Source of the DNA: QQWI01 sp964522015
Lineage (GTDB): Bacteria > Bacillota > Clostridia > Peptostreptococcales > Acidaminobacteraceae
Direction: 5' to 3'
NCBI GenBank assembly: GCA_964522015.1
Contig: CAZFST010000012.1
Location: forward strand, 1 to 64,000
DNA: 64,000 nt
Under the pieces are notes generated by a model. That model was given only the letters and a program-made list of their open reading frames with translations, was not told where the DNA came from and did no database searches. Positions within the stretch are counted from its first letter, which is position 1. Each line of letters opens with the position of its first letter. The position numbers were made by a program, and so were the translations under genes. Below are positions 42,900 through 51,707 of this stretch, one piece after another.

Positions 42900-42997
42900 G
42901 TCCAAACCTCCATTCAAAGGTTGTTCTTTTATTCACGGTATCCTTTTGATTCAGGGTTGTTCTTTGATGCTCGGCATTGGCCAAATTCAAGATTCAT

Positions 42998-43030
42998 AAA
43001 AGGGAGGTGTTCTCTTGAACAACTCCCTTT
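42998..43030 (-). terminator. Hairpin in the ccdA leader
   Basis: Minus strand AAAGGGAGTTGTTC pairs with GAACACCTCCCTTT (one mismatch) and is followed by TTT. It could end cdr transcription and, because the ccdA promoter lies upstream of it (43041-43069), act as an attenuator for ccdA-tlpA-csoR. Confidence 0.65.
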
Positions 43031-43040
43031 ACTTAAGCCT

Positions 43041-43069
43041 ATTATACTATATCCCCCGGGGGGTGGCTA
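43041..43069 (-). promoter_or_regulatory. Promoter of ccdA-tlpA-csoR with G/C-tract operator in the spacer
   Basis: Minus strand TAGCCA (43069-43064), 17-base spacer, TATAAT (43046-43041). The spacer consists mostly of the palindrome ACCCCCCGGGGGAT (43051-43064), similar to the G/C-tract operators of CsoR-family repressors. Confidence 0.65.
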
Positions 43070-43071
43070 CC

Positions 43072-45555
43072 CTATATGAATAAATTCACATTGGCTTCTT
43101 CTGCTGCCCCAAGATAAGTGGCTACGCCACCGTAATCAATACCGTCTATTAACTCTTCTTTTGTAATACCCATAAGATCCATACTCATGGTGCAGGCCAG
43201 AATGCGAACTCCATTGTCCATGGCTTGCTTCATTAGGGATTCAAGTGAATCCACATTGTGCTTTTTCATCACAAAGCGAATCATTTGTGCACCCATGCCA
43301 CCCATGTTCATCTTTGACAAGCCTAGGCGTTTAGAACCCCTTGGCATCATCCCACTGAACATACGGGCCAGCATATCCTTTGTGACAGATACTTTTTCAG
43401 GTTTTCTTAAGATATTCAGACCCCAGAAAGTAAAGAATAGAGTCACTTGTCTTCCCATTGCCGCTGCACCATTTGCAATGATAAAGGTAGCAATGGCCTT
43501 ATCCAGATCCCCGCTAAAAACAACAATGGTCTTATCATCTGGCAGCTTCGAATGGGTACCAGAATGCATAATCGGAGCACCTTTTTTGATCACTGCGAAA
43601 AATTCTTTTTCTCGTTTTCCTGAATCAACCAATGTATTCCCTGTGCGCTTGCACCACATTTTAATATCAGCAGCAAAGCCAGGATCTGTCGCGCTGACAT
43701 CTAGTACATCACCACGGTTCATTTGTTCTAAGCGTTTGTAGACTTGCATGATAGGACCCGGGCACTGGAGGCCGCAAGCATTGAGTTTAAAGATCTCACC
43801 AGTGCCTTCATTAAAAGACTGGTCTGGCACATCTCCCATATCTGTCACATCATTTTCTGTGGTGGCAGTTGGTATTGGGCAAGAACTATCATAACTCGTA
43901 TAAAGGGTGCGGTAAGTTGTAAAACCCCCTATGACATTCTTAACACTCTTAAACCCTAGTTCCGACAGAATTCTGGTTGCAATGTAGCCCCGAAGGCCCA
44001 CAGCACAATAAATAACGATATCTTTAGAACTATCCAGCTCTTGATAACGGTCCCGTAGGTCGTTAACTGGTATATTGATGGAACCTTCAATAAAGCCTGA
44101 GAATCTTTCAGCGGCATCACGGACATCCACTAAAATGGTTTTTGTCATGTCTAAATCTGCAATTTCTCTGGCGCAGATGTAGTCCATCTTCCCAGTTAGA
44201 ACGTTTTCTGCCACAAAGGCAATCATATTGGCTGGGTCTTTTGCAGAACCATATGGTGGCGCATAAGCAAGTTCCAGCTCTTTGAGGTCGTAGATGGTAC
44301 CACCAAATCGGATAGTGGTTGCAATAACGTCAATCCGTTTATCGACCCCCACATAACCCACCGCTTGGGCACCTAAGATTTTACCCGATAAATCGTAAAC
44401 CAACTTCAGGGCCATTGGAATAGCACCTGGGTAGTAACCAGCGTGGGATTTTGCATGTATTAAGGAGACATGGTAATCTTTTTTGTAGACTTTACCCATG
44501 CGCTGTAGGGTTTTTTCGTTAAGTCCTGTGTTGGCAACTGTTAAGTCGTATACTTTTGCAATGGAAGTACCTTGGGTACCCTTGTAGGCTTCGTCGATGC
44601 CGCAAATATTGTTGGCAACGATTCGACCTTGCTTATTTGCAGGGCCTGCCAGTGGCACCATTGTTTTTTCTCTAGTGATGAATTCATCCACTTCAATAAC
44701 ATCCCCAAGGGCATAAATATTTGGATCCACTGTGCGCATGTGGTCGTCAACAATGATACCACCACGGGCATTAACCGGCAGACCCGCCAATTTTGCAAGT
44801 TCTGAACGAGGTCTTACGCCGATTGAAAGCATGATAATATCCGCATCAACTGTTGCGCCACTTTCTAAGTAGATAGTGGTAACCCCATTTTTATATTCAA
44901 ACTTTTGAACCCCGTCATTCAGGTAGAGTTTAACCCCTTGGTCCCCTAAGTGGTGGTGTACAATTTCTGCCATATCCTTATCGATTGGGGCCATGACTTG
45001 ATCAAGTTTTTCAATCAAGGTCACATCAAGCCCTCGCTCTGAAAAGTTTTCTGCCATTTCAATACCGATAAAACCGCCACCAATCACTGCAGCTCTTCTT
45101 GGTCTTAAGGTATCAACGTAGTTTTTGACCGCATCTGTATCTGGAATATCCCAAAGTGAGAAGACATTTGGTGACTCAATACCTGGAATTGGTGGTCTTA
45201 GGGGTACTGAACCCGGTGATAGAACAAGGACATCGTAAGACTCTTCGTAGAGTTCACCTGTGAGAACCCGTTTAACCGAAACTGTTTTTGCCTCACGGTT
45301 AATGCCAACCACTTCGTTGTGAACCCGTACATCAATATTAAAACGAGCTTTCATAGCTTCTGGTGTTTGAACTAAGAGTAAATCTCTCTCTTTGATGGTT
45401 TCGCCAATATAATAAGGCAGGCCGCAGTTTGCAAATGAGATATATTCCCCCTTTTCAAACATGATGATTTCAACTTTTTCATCAATCCTTCTGAGTCTTG
45501 CAGCTGTGGATGCGCCACCGGCAACACCACCGACAATTAATACTTTCTTTGACAT
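43072..45555 (-). CDS. CoA-disulfide reductase fused to rhodanese, TusA and DsrE-like domains
   Basis: 827 residues from the ATG at 45555 (GGAGG 8 bases upstream). Residues 1-450: FAD/NAD pyridine nucleotide-disulfide reductase with VGGVAGGASTAARL and active Cys in SFANCGLPYYIG. About 460-550: rhodanese with IVIYCAVGLRG. About 590-665: TusA-like, LNACGLQCPGPIMQ. About 670-827: DsrE/DsrF-like, with Cys in ILACTMSMDLMG. The set suggests reduction of CoA persulfide or polysulfide and relay of sulfane sulfur. Its promoter is followed by a CsoR-type operator. Confidence 0.92.
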   Translation of the reverse strand: MSKKVLIVGGVAGGASTAARLRRIDEKVEIIMFEKGEYISFANCGLPYYIGETIKERDLLLVQTPEAMKARFNIDVRVHNEVVGINREAKTVSVKRVLTGELYEESYDVLVLSPGSVPLRPPIPGIESPNVFSLWDIPDTDAVKNYVDTLRPRRAAVIGGGFIGIEMAENFSERGLDVTLIEKLDQVMAPIDKDMAEIVHHHLGDQGVKLYLNDGVQKFEYKNGVTTIYLESGATVDADIIMLSIGVRPRSELAKLAGLPVNARGGIIVDDHMRTVDPNIYALGDVIEVDEFITREKTMVPLAGPANKQGRIVANNICGIDEAYKGTQGTSIAKVYDLTVANTGLNEKTLQRMGKVYKKDYHVSLIHAKSHAGYYPGAIPMALKLVYDLSGKILGAQAVGYVGVDKRIDVIATTIRFGGTIYDLKELELAYAPPYGSAKDPANMIAFVAENVLTGKMDYICAREIADLDMTKTILVDVRDAAERFSGFIEGSINIPVNDLRDRYQELDSSKDIVIYCAVGLRGYIATRILSELGFKSVKNVIGGFTTYRTLYTSYDSSCPIPTATTENDVTDMGDVPDQSFNEGTGEIFKLNACGLQCPGPIMQVYKRLEQMNRGDVLDVSATDPGFAADIKMWCKRTGNTLVDSGKREKEFFAVIKKGAPIMHSGTHSKLPDDKTIVVFSGDLDKAIATFIIANGAAAMGRQVTLFFTFWGLNILRKPEKVSVTKDMLARMFSGMMPRGSKRLGLSKMNMGGMGAQMIRFVMKKHNVDSLESLMKQAMDNGVRILACTMSMDLMGITKEELIDGIDYGGVATYLGAAEEANVNLFI

Positions 45556-45579
45556 GTGTTTTTCCTCCATCCCACCCCC

Positions 45580-45594
45580 TATCCCCAGGGGGTC
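45580..45594 (-). promoter_or_regulatory. CsoR-type operator downstream of the cdr promoter
   Basis: Plus strand TATCCCCAGGGGGTC is an interrupted palindrome of C and G tracts flanked by T/A, 14 bases after the -10 box and before the ribosome site, so binding would block elongation of the fusion gene transcript. Confidence 0.6.
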
Positions 45595-45607
45595 ATTTCA
45601 TGCTCTT

Positions 45608-45636
45608 ATCATATCTAATTCTTATTGCCCTGTCAA
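45608..45636 (-). promoter_or_regulatory. Promoter of the CoA-disulfide reductase fusion gene
   Basis: Minus strand TTGACA (45636-45631), 17-base spacer, TATGAT (45613-45608), about 52 bases before the ATG. Operators lie on both sides: 45676-45690 upstream and 45580-45594 downstream. Confidence 0.8.
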
Positions 45637-45675
45637 CTGCTTTTTCTGTAGCGCTCTTGTAATTATTTCTACCCT

Positions 45676-45690
45676 TACCCCCCTGGGGTT
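45676..45690 (-). promoter_or_regulatory. Upstream CsoR-type operator of cdr
   Basis: Plus strand TACCCCCCTGGGGTT has the same C-tract/G-tract form as the two other sites; it is 40 bases upstream of the -35 box. Confidence 0.5.
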
Positions 45691-45699
45691 CTCTTAAGC

Positions 45700-45727
45700 A
45701 AAAAAAAAGCCAAGACCTAAGTCTTGA
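45700..45727 (-). terminator. Terminator overlapping the DUF58 stop
   Basis: Minus strand CAAGACTTAGGTCTTG forms a 6-bp stem that contains the TAG stop and runs into nine T residues. Confidence 0.85.
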
Positions 45728-46808
45728 CTGTATACCCTAGTACTTTAATACCATTTGAATTTGGAAAAACAACTAACTCCGGCTCGGTTGTGACGATAAT
45801 CAAATTTTGAACCACCCGGCTCAGAGCTTCCAGGGGCTCTAAATAAATATCCAAAATCCTCGGTGTAATAATGACCGCTGTGGAATAGTCTCCCTGTCGC
45901 TTGATTAGGGACTTTAACTTGCGATCAAAGAGTAGGGCACCATTATAGACAGCGCGACCCAAGATATCTATTTGAGTCTCCAAATGGTAGGCACCTAAAC
46001 TTGGGCTGTTAAAATAACCCCGTTCCTCACCGTCCTCCATGTTCAAGGCATTGCTGGCAAAGCCATATGGAATCCGTGAATCCTCAAATTCTTCAAGTAT
46101 GGCCCGGCAGATGGAGATGCTCATCTCAATGAGCTCACTCTCAAAGGGCAATGCGCAGGGTTTCATCGTCTCAATATTGAGCACCACCATGGCTCGGCTA
46201 TCTGTGGTGAAATCAAAGTTTCTCACCATTAATTGGCCAGACCTAGCGCTGGATGGCCAGTGGATATAGCGCTGGGGTTCATTGCCGGTGTATTCCCTAA
46301 TACCAACGGTCACAAGGGGATCTTCCAAAATCCAACGTTTCACGCTAATATCCCCGCTCAGTGCCCCATAAGGGGTTAAAACCTCAGACAGGTCAAGGGG
46401 CCTTGGCAGTACGATAATTTCCTGCTGATTTAAAAAGGTCATTTCCCTAGATTTTAAACCCGTAAAGTCCCCTAGCTCCAGGGTGGTTTCTTTCAACTTA
46501 AAAAGGCCCCGTGCACAAACTTGAACTTGGTAAGCCCGTTTGACCCGCTGAAATGGCATAATGAACACTGTGTAGCGGTATGTGCCCAGCGAGAAATTTT
46601 CTGGAAAGTGCTCAGTGACTTTCAAAAAAGGAATACCGATTAACTTCTGATTCTCAATCACCACCGACACAGGGATTGGCTGGTCGATCTCCACCCGGGG
46701 GACTTCTAACTTTATTTGATACCGTAAATCATGAAAACCATAAGCCAAAACAATACGATCGATCATCAAAACCACAAGCACTAAACCGATGACTAACCAA
46801 ACAATCAT
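45717..46808 (-). CDS. DUF58 domain protein
   Basis: 363 residues. One or two N-terminal membrane helices, a beta-rich middle, and the DUF58 core VGIREYTGNEPQRYIHWPSS near 190 followed by a von Willebrand A-like region (SRAMVVLNIETMKP). The family accompanies MoxR ATPases in metal-centre or envelope chaperone clusters with unclear substrate. It overlaps the MoxR gene by 4 bases. Ends in a terminator at 45700. Confidence 0.88.
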   Translation of the reverse strand: MIVWLVIGLVLVVLMIDRIVLAYGFHDLRYQIKLEVPRVEIDQPIPVSVVIENQKLIGIPFLKVTEHFPENFSLGTYRYTVFIMPFQRVKRAYQVQVCARGLFKLKETTLELGDFTGLKSREMTFLNQQEIIVLPRPLDLSEVLTPYGALSGDISVKRWILEDPLVTVGIREYTGNEPQRYIHWPSSARSGQLMVRNFDFTTDSRAMVVLNIETMKPCALPFESELIEMSISICRAILEEFEDSRIPYGFASNALNMEDGEERGYFNSPSLGAYHLETQIDILGRAVYNGALLFDRKLKSLIKRQGDYSTAVIITPRILDIYLEPLEALSRVVQNLIIVTTEPELVVFPNSNGIKVLGYTVKT

Positions 46809-47749
46809 ACAATATTCTCAAGTGGTACAGTCACTGTCTTCACAAGGTCCACAACAAATTCTGTGGCCGCTTCAATACTGTTAACCCCTCGTATTTTAAG
46901 CCTGTGATTTAAAACATAAGGAGCCAATTCTTTGATATCCTCTGGCAACACGTAATTTCGTCCGTCGATGGCAGCTCTGGCTTGAGCCGCTCTAAACAAA
47001 GCGATAGACCCCCTTGGACTCGCTGATAATGCTATCTTTTCTTGGTAACGTGTCCCATTTACAATCGCCACCAAATAATCTAAAACATCTTCGTGAATGG
47101 TCACATCGCCCACATGGTCCAATAAGTACTGCATTTCCTTTGAATCGATTTGCGCCTCAATGGCATCTAGGGTTGGTTTGATGCTATTGCGAATAATGAG
47201 TTTTTCCTCGTTAAGGGTGGGTAATCCCAGCTTAAAGCGCATGAGAAATCTGTCCAGTTGGGCCTCGGGGAGTGGAAACGTGCCATAGTTTTCGATTGGA
47301 TTTTGGGTTGCTAGCACCATAAATGGTGTTTTAAGAGTATGGGTGACGCCGTCCACCGTTATCTGCTTTTCTTCCATGGCCTCTAGTAGGGCGGACTGAG
47401 TTCTTGGAGTGGCCCGGTTGATTTCATCTGTTAAGACGACATTAGCAAAGAGAGGACCCTCTCTAAATTGAAAGTCACCGGTTTTTTGATTATAAAAATT
47501 GATGCCTGTAATATCCGATGGCAATAAATCCGGGGTAAACTGAATCCGTTTAAAAGGAAGATCTACGGTTTTAGAAAAAGCCTTGATCATCATGGTTTTG
47601 CCCATACCCGGCATGTCTTCTAGTAAAACGTGGCCACCTGCTAAAAATGCGACAACCAATAGTTCAATTTCACGGTCCTTACCAATAATCACCTTGCTAA
47701 CATTTTTGACTACTGTCTCTTTAAAGGTTACAAATCGTTTCATGTCCAT
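46805..47749 (-). CDS. MoxR-type AAA+ ATPase
   Basis: 314 residues: Walker A EDMPGMGKTMMIKAF near 43, Walker B VVLTDEINRATPRTQSALLE near 107, sensor 1 VLATQNPIENYGTFPLPEAQ near 148, and Arg finger in SPRGSIALFRAAQARA near 248. MoxR ATPases act as chaperones for partner vWA/DUF58 proteins. The next genes downstream and upstream (DUF58, DUF4129) complete a common three-gene set. Confidence 0.93.
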   Translation of the reverse strand: MDMKRFVTFKETVVKNVSKVIIGKDREIELLVVAFLAGGHVLLEDMPGMGKTMMIKAFSKTVDLPFKRIQFTPDLLPSDITGINFYNQKTGDFQFREGPLFANVVLTDEINRATPRTQSALLEAMEEKQITVDGVTHTLKTPFMVLATQNPIENYGTFPLPEAQLDRFLMRFKLGLPTLNEEKLIIRNSIKPTLDAIEAQIDSKEMQYLLDHVGDVTIHEDVLDYLVAIVNGTRYQEKIALSASPRGSIALFRAAQARAAIDGRNYVLPEDIKELAPYVLNHRLKIRGVNSIEAATEFVVDLVKTVTVPLENIV

Positions 47750-47826
47750 TTTCTTTCCCCCTAGTTTTATGGTAATTAACAGCGTTTCACGGTCGTTTAA
47801 GGTAGTTTAAAGTTGTTTACGGCAGC

Positions 47827-49065
47827 TTACTGCAGTTTGATTGCCTGTATTATTTTTTTAAGCCTGTCCACATCATTTTTCGTAGCCACCTGATCACCGT
47901 AGCGGCTGGCAATGTAGATGTCCCGTACCTCAGAAGGCCCTGGCACAAATTTTTGTTGTGTTTTTTCAAGGACATCTAAGGAAGTATCTGTTGAGCTGAT
48001 TTCAATATTAGCTTTTTTGAGTATTTTTAAGAATTGTTGATAATGGAATCGAATCTGTTGGTTTGAAGTCCGTGGGCCCCTGTGGTATGTCGGCAAGACT
48101 ATTTTCTTTGCACTAAACCATTTTAGTGACTCCCGTTCCTCGGTAACCACTAGTAACGTATCGCTATCCTCTTTTTTATCGCTGCCCTTTTTGATAATGA
48201 GATACAATAAGACTAAAATAACCACCACTGCAAAAGTGCCTACTAGCCACTGGATCACATCATGAATCATAGCACCGTTCTTTTGATGGATGGCTTGCTC
48301 AGCTAATTTTTGTGCTACATCATCCGCTACCATAGGGGTTTGAGGATCTAAACCGAAAGCATCCTCAATATCACTGATATCTGCCTCATCACTAAAAAGC
48401 CACTTGAAAATTGTATCTAATAAACGGGTAAACCCTGAATGTATGAGAATTAAAAGGCGCTCAGGTATGAGACCCGATAAGAGTTCTAATAGAAACTGAA
48501 ACACTTGGTAGGCCTGTTGGGTCAGAGAAATACCAATGGCCATCAAAACCGTCATGATATTGCGTAAATTATTTTTACGCATCTTCGATGGGGACATACC
48601 CGCTAATTCATTTCTAGCAGACCTAATGACTAACACCGAAGCGATTAAAAAAATTAAAGTCATTTGCCCTAATTCTACCAGGGCTGTTGCTTGATAGGGT
48701 ACAAAGAAACGAAACAGCACCACCCCCACCATGAATCCCAGAGCAGTTTTAAAGTTGCTTCGCCAAGCCAAATAATGAGCATCGATGAGTACTTTCTTAA
48801 AATACAATACCCCTAATGATGCTGCCATCATGCTAATTAAAAACGGAGGGGTATGATACCAATAGAGTGGTGCAAAACCAAGTAGGATAACTGGGTACGA
48901 TAGACTGCTTTTCATGGTGTTACTTGTAGACAACAGGCCGACAATGGTCCACCAGACCATCGCTAATAACAAAACAGGCAATGTTGCAATCTGATACAGC
49001 CCCATAAAACCTGTGAAAATACAGGAGAGTACTGCTATCAATTTGATAAAATTTGTATCCGTCAA
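47827..49065 (-). CDS. Polytopic membrane protein with C-terminal DUF4129-like domain
   Basis: 412 residues from a TTG at 49065, placed because AGGTGG lies 4 bases upstream; an ATG at 49116 has no ribosome site. Six to eight membrane helices in residues 1-180, another at about 275-300 (VVVILVLLYLIIKKG), then a cytoplasmic segment QIRFHYQQFLKILKKANIEI with helical pattern of DUF4129. Such proteins normally also have a transglutaminase domain; it is absent here. First gene of the MoxR/DUF58 cluster. Confidence 0.75.
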   Translation of the reverse strand: MTDTNFIKLIAVLSCIFTGFMGLYQIATLPVLLLAMVWWTIVGLLSTSNTMKSSLSYPVILLGFAPLYWYHTPPFLISMMAASLGVLYFKKVLIDAHYLAWRSNFKTALGFMVGVVLFRFFVPYQATALVELGQMTLIFLIASVLVIRSARNELAGMSPSKMRKNNLRNIMTVLMAIGISLTQQAYQVFQFLLELLSGLIPERLLILIHSGFTRLLDTIFKWLFSDEADISDIEDAFGLDPQTPMVADDVAQKLAEQAIHQKNGAMIHDVIQWLVGTFAVVVILVLLYLIIKKGSDKKEDSDTLLVVTEERESLKWFSAKKIVLPTYHRGPRTSNQQIRFHYQQFLKILKKANIEISSTDTSLDVLEKTQQKFVPGPSEVRDIYIASRYGDQVATKNDVDRLKKIIQAIKLQ

Positions 49066-49116
49066 CAGGCCACCACCTTTTTTACAATGATACCGAGGTT
49101 TGTTTCCATAATACAA

Positions 49117-49418
49117 TCATTCGAATTGTTAATAATGTTATAAATTAGTATAACATCAACTTGGCAGATTAGTGGGAAAATTTTGATTTGTGAACGATTT
49201 GTAGCAATTAAGACCATTTCGTAATGCATCAAGCCACTTTAACCCCTGCTTTTTCAAAACATGAAAACGTTCTTTCACTACCTAAAGCAGACATTCTGCT
49301 AATATATCAAGCAATGTTGGTCAAATAATGATACTCTAGTTAAAATGCATTTTAAACAACCCTTCATAGTACTCATTTTCATTGAGCATTATCAGGATAC
49401 CAAAAAGGACGGTGCCAA
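49117..49418 (+). other. Intergenic region before nfnAB
   Basis: About 300 bases between divergent genes. I see no gene, only A/T-rich promoter-like sequence (TTGGTC with TTAAAA near 49317-49345, weak) and no clear hairpin or known riboswitch. Confidence 0.4.
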
Positions 49419-50273
49419 GTGTTTACAATCACCCATAAGCAACAACTGAGCCTAGTGGTTTTTCAAATGACCATCCGTGCCCCACATATATGTCATAATG
49501 CCAAACCAGGTCAATTTGTAATCGTCATGATTGAAGAAGATGGGGAACGGATTCCCCTAACCATTGCGGATACCAACTGTACCGACGAAACGATCTGCCT
49601 GATTTTCCAGGCGGTTGGGTATTCTACTAATCTGATGGCTACCATGAACGTTGGAGATCAACTGGCTGGTGTTTTAGGCCCCTTGGGCGAAGCCGCCCCT
49701 ATTGAAGGGTATCAAAACGTACTTGTAATTGGTGGTGGCGTTGGCATAGCCCCACTTTACCCTCAAGTGAAGGCGTTATATGAAAGTGGTGCTCGGGTTG
49801 AAGCCATTTTAGGCGGCAGAGACTGCGAAGCGATTATCTTAAAAGAAGGCTTTACTCAACATACCCATATGATGCACTTTGCAACCGACGATGGTTCCCT
49901 AGGGCATAAAGGTTTTGTGACTGAAATTTTAAAATCTTTACTGGATGCTAATCACAGTGCCCTTTCAAGTGGCATTCAACCCTACGACCTGGTTATTGCA
50001 ATTGGTCCAATGGGTATGATGCGGGCGGTTTGCCAAATTACAAAGCCCTATCACCTAAAGACCAATGTTTCTCTGAATCCAATTATGATTGACGGCACTG
50101 GTATGTGCGGGGGGTGCCGCGTGACAGTCGGGGGCAAAACTCAATTTGCTTGCGTCCATGGACCTGATTTTGATGGCCACCTAGTAGACTTTGAATCAGC
50201 TATGCTCAGACAAAATCGCTATGTGGATCAGGAGCGGCATATTTGCAATATCACTACTGGGGGGGTTGCCTAA
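49419..50273 (+). CDS. nfnA: NfnA: NADH-dependent ferredoxin:NADP oxidoreductase small subunit
   Basis: 284 residues, GTG start with AAGGAC upstream. FAD domain (RIPLTIADTN), NAD-binding segment VLVIGGGVGIAPLYPQVKAL near 103, and a [2Fe-2S] site GTGMCGGCRVTVGG with the last Cys in FACVHGPDF near 245. This is the PyrK/sulfide-dehydrogenase-type subunit of the electron-bifurcating transhydrogenase that couples NADH and reduced ferredoxin to NADP. Its stop overlaps nfnB (TAATG). Confidence 0.92.
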   Translation: MFTITHKQQLSLVVFQMTIRAPHICHNAKPGQFVIVMIEEDGERIPLTIADTNCTDETICLIFQAVGYSTNLMATMNVGDQLAGVLGPLGEAAPIEGYQNVLVIGGGVGIAPLYPQVKALYESGARVEAILGGRDCEAIILKEGFTQHTHMMHFATDDGSLGHKGFVTEILKSLLDANHSALSSGIQPYDLVIAIGPMGMMRAVCQITKPYHLKTNVSLNPIMIDGTGMCGGCRVTVGGKTQFACVHGPDFDGHLVDFESAMLRQNRYVDQERHICNITTGGVA

Positions 50274-51676
50274 TGGGTGTGAAAAAGCGATTTAAGACGC
50301 CAGTTGGTGAACTGCCACCCCTTGAGCGTAATCAAAATTTTGAAGAAGTTGTCCTTGGATACACTGTGGAAGAAGCCGTTGCCGAGAGCCTTCGCTGTTT
50401 GGAGTGCAAAGATGCCCCTTGTAAAGCTGGGTGCCCCGTGGGGGTTGATATACCAGGCTTTATTCATCATGTTAAAAATCAAGACTTTGCTGCAGCCTAC
50501 GCTGTGATTACCGAGGAAAATGCACTGCCAGCCATTTGTGGCCGAGTTTGCCCACAAGAAACCCAGTGTGAGGGCAGATGCGTGCGGATTAAAGCCGGGG
50601 AATCAGTTGCTATTGGTAGGTTAGAGGGCTTTGTAGCCGACTATATGGAAGAGCAAGAAAGCGAACACAGTGATACACATGATAAAAACCAAAGAAATTT
50701 GACAATCATCGCACAAAAGAAGGTTGCCGTGATTGGTTCAGGCCCTGCAGGCCTTACCTGTGCCTTTGAACTGGCCAAGGCTGGGGCTTCAGTGACTCTT
50801 TTTGAAGCCCTGCATAAAATCGGAGGGGTTCTCACCTATGGCATTCCGGAGTTCAGATTACCAAAACGTTTAGTGGAAAAAGAACGCCTAAAGCTTGAGC
50901 GCCTAGGGGTTAATATTCAAACCAATACTTTGATTGGCCGTAGCTTCACCATTGAGCAGTTAAAGGAGCAGGGGTTTGAAGCTGTCTTTATCGGCAGCGG
51001 TGCGGGTCTTCCTAAATTCATGGACATACCAGGTGAGAACTTTAAAGGGGTCTATTCTGCCAACGAGTATCTCACCCGTGTTAATTTAATGAAAGCGTAT
51101 CAGGATGACGCCAAAACACCCATCCAGCAAAGTCAACAGGTGGTTGTGATTGGGGGCGGCAATGTGGCAATGGATGCAGCCAGAACGGCCAAGCGTTTAG
51201 GGGCTGAATCTGTCACCATTGTTTACCGTCGAGGGGAAGATGAACTACCAGCCCGAAAGGAAGAAATTCACCACGCCAAAGAAGAAGGTATTTTATTTCA
51301 AACATTGAATAGCCCCCTAGAGATTACAGGAATTGATTATGCCGTTACGGGCCTTGTATGCCAAAAAATGACCCTGGGTGACCCCGATGCCTCTAACCGC
51401 AGAAGTCCAGTGCCAATTCCAGATGCCCTTCACAACATACCTTGTGATACCGTCATTATTGCCATTGGGCAAAATCCTAATCCACTGATTCAAATGACGA
51501 CCCCCTCCCTAGAAACCCACACATGGGGTGGCATCAAGGCTGATGTCCTTAGCATGGCCACCAACCTCGGTGGTATTTACGCAGGGGGCGACGCTGTTAC
51601 AGGTGCCGCCACAGTGATCAAGGCCATGGGGGCTGGGAAAATTGCAGCAAGAGAAATGCTCCGCCCAACAGAGTAA
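50273..51676 (+). CDS. nfnB: NfnB: bifurcating transhydrogenase large subunit
   Basis: 467 residues from the ATG at 50273 overlapping the nfnA stop; a longer frame begins at 50243. N-terminal double [4Fe-4S] domain (SLRCLECKDAPCKAGCPVGV and ICGRVCPQETQCEGRCV), then FAD motif VAVIGSGPAGLTCAFELAKA near 148 and NADP motif VVVIGGGNVAMDAARTAKRL near 287, as in glutamate synthase small subunits. Because no glutamate synthase large subunit follows and nfnA precedes, NfnB is the better call. Confidence 0.92.
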   Translation: MGVKKRFKTPVGELPPLERNQNFEEVVLGYTVEEAVAESLRCLECKDAPCKAGCPVGVDIPGFIHHVKNQDFAAAYAVITEENALPAICGRVCPQETQCEGRCVRIKAGESVAIGRLEGFVADYMEEQESEHSDTHDKNQRNLTIIAQKKVAVIGSGPAGLTCAFELAKAGASVTLFEALHKIGGVLTYGIPEFRLPKRLVEKERLKLERLGVNIQTNTLIGRSFTIEQLKEQGFEAVFIGSGAGLPKFMDIPGENFKGVYSANEYLTRVNLMKAYQDDAKTPIQQSQQVVVIGGGNVAMDAARTAKRLGAESVTIVYRRGEDELPARKEEIHHAKEEGILFQTLNSPLEITGIDYAVTGLVCQKMTLGDPDASNRRSPVPIPDALHNIPCDTVIIAIGQNPNPLIQMTTPSLETHTWGGIKADVLSMATNLGGIYAGGDAVTGAATVIKAMGAGKIAAREMLRPTE

Positions 51677-51707
51677 GATGATAATCTACATTTAAAAGGA
51701 GCGTCCT

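Noticed and set aside
43187..43741. 184-codon plus-strand frame
   Set aside because: Shadow of the DsrE/TusA end of the CoA-disulfide reductase fusion; composition is typical of an antisense frame.
50273..51676. NfnB as glutamate synthase small subunit
   Set aside because: No large subunit is present and the coupled upstream gene is NfnA-like.
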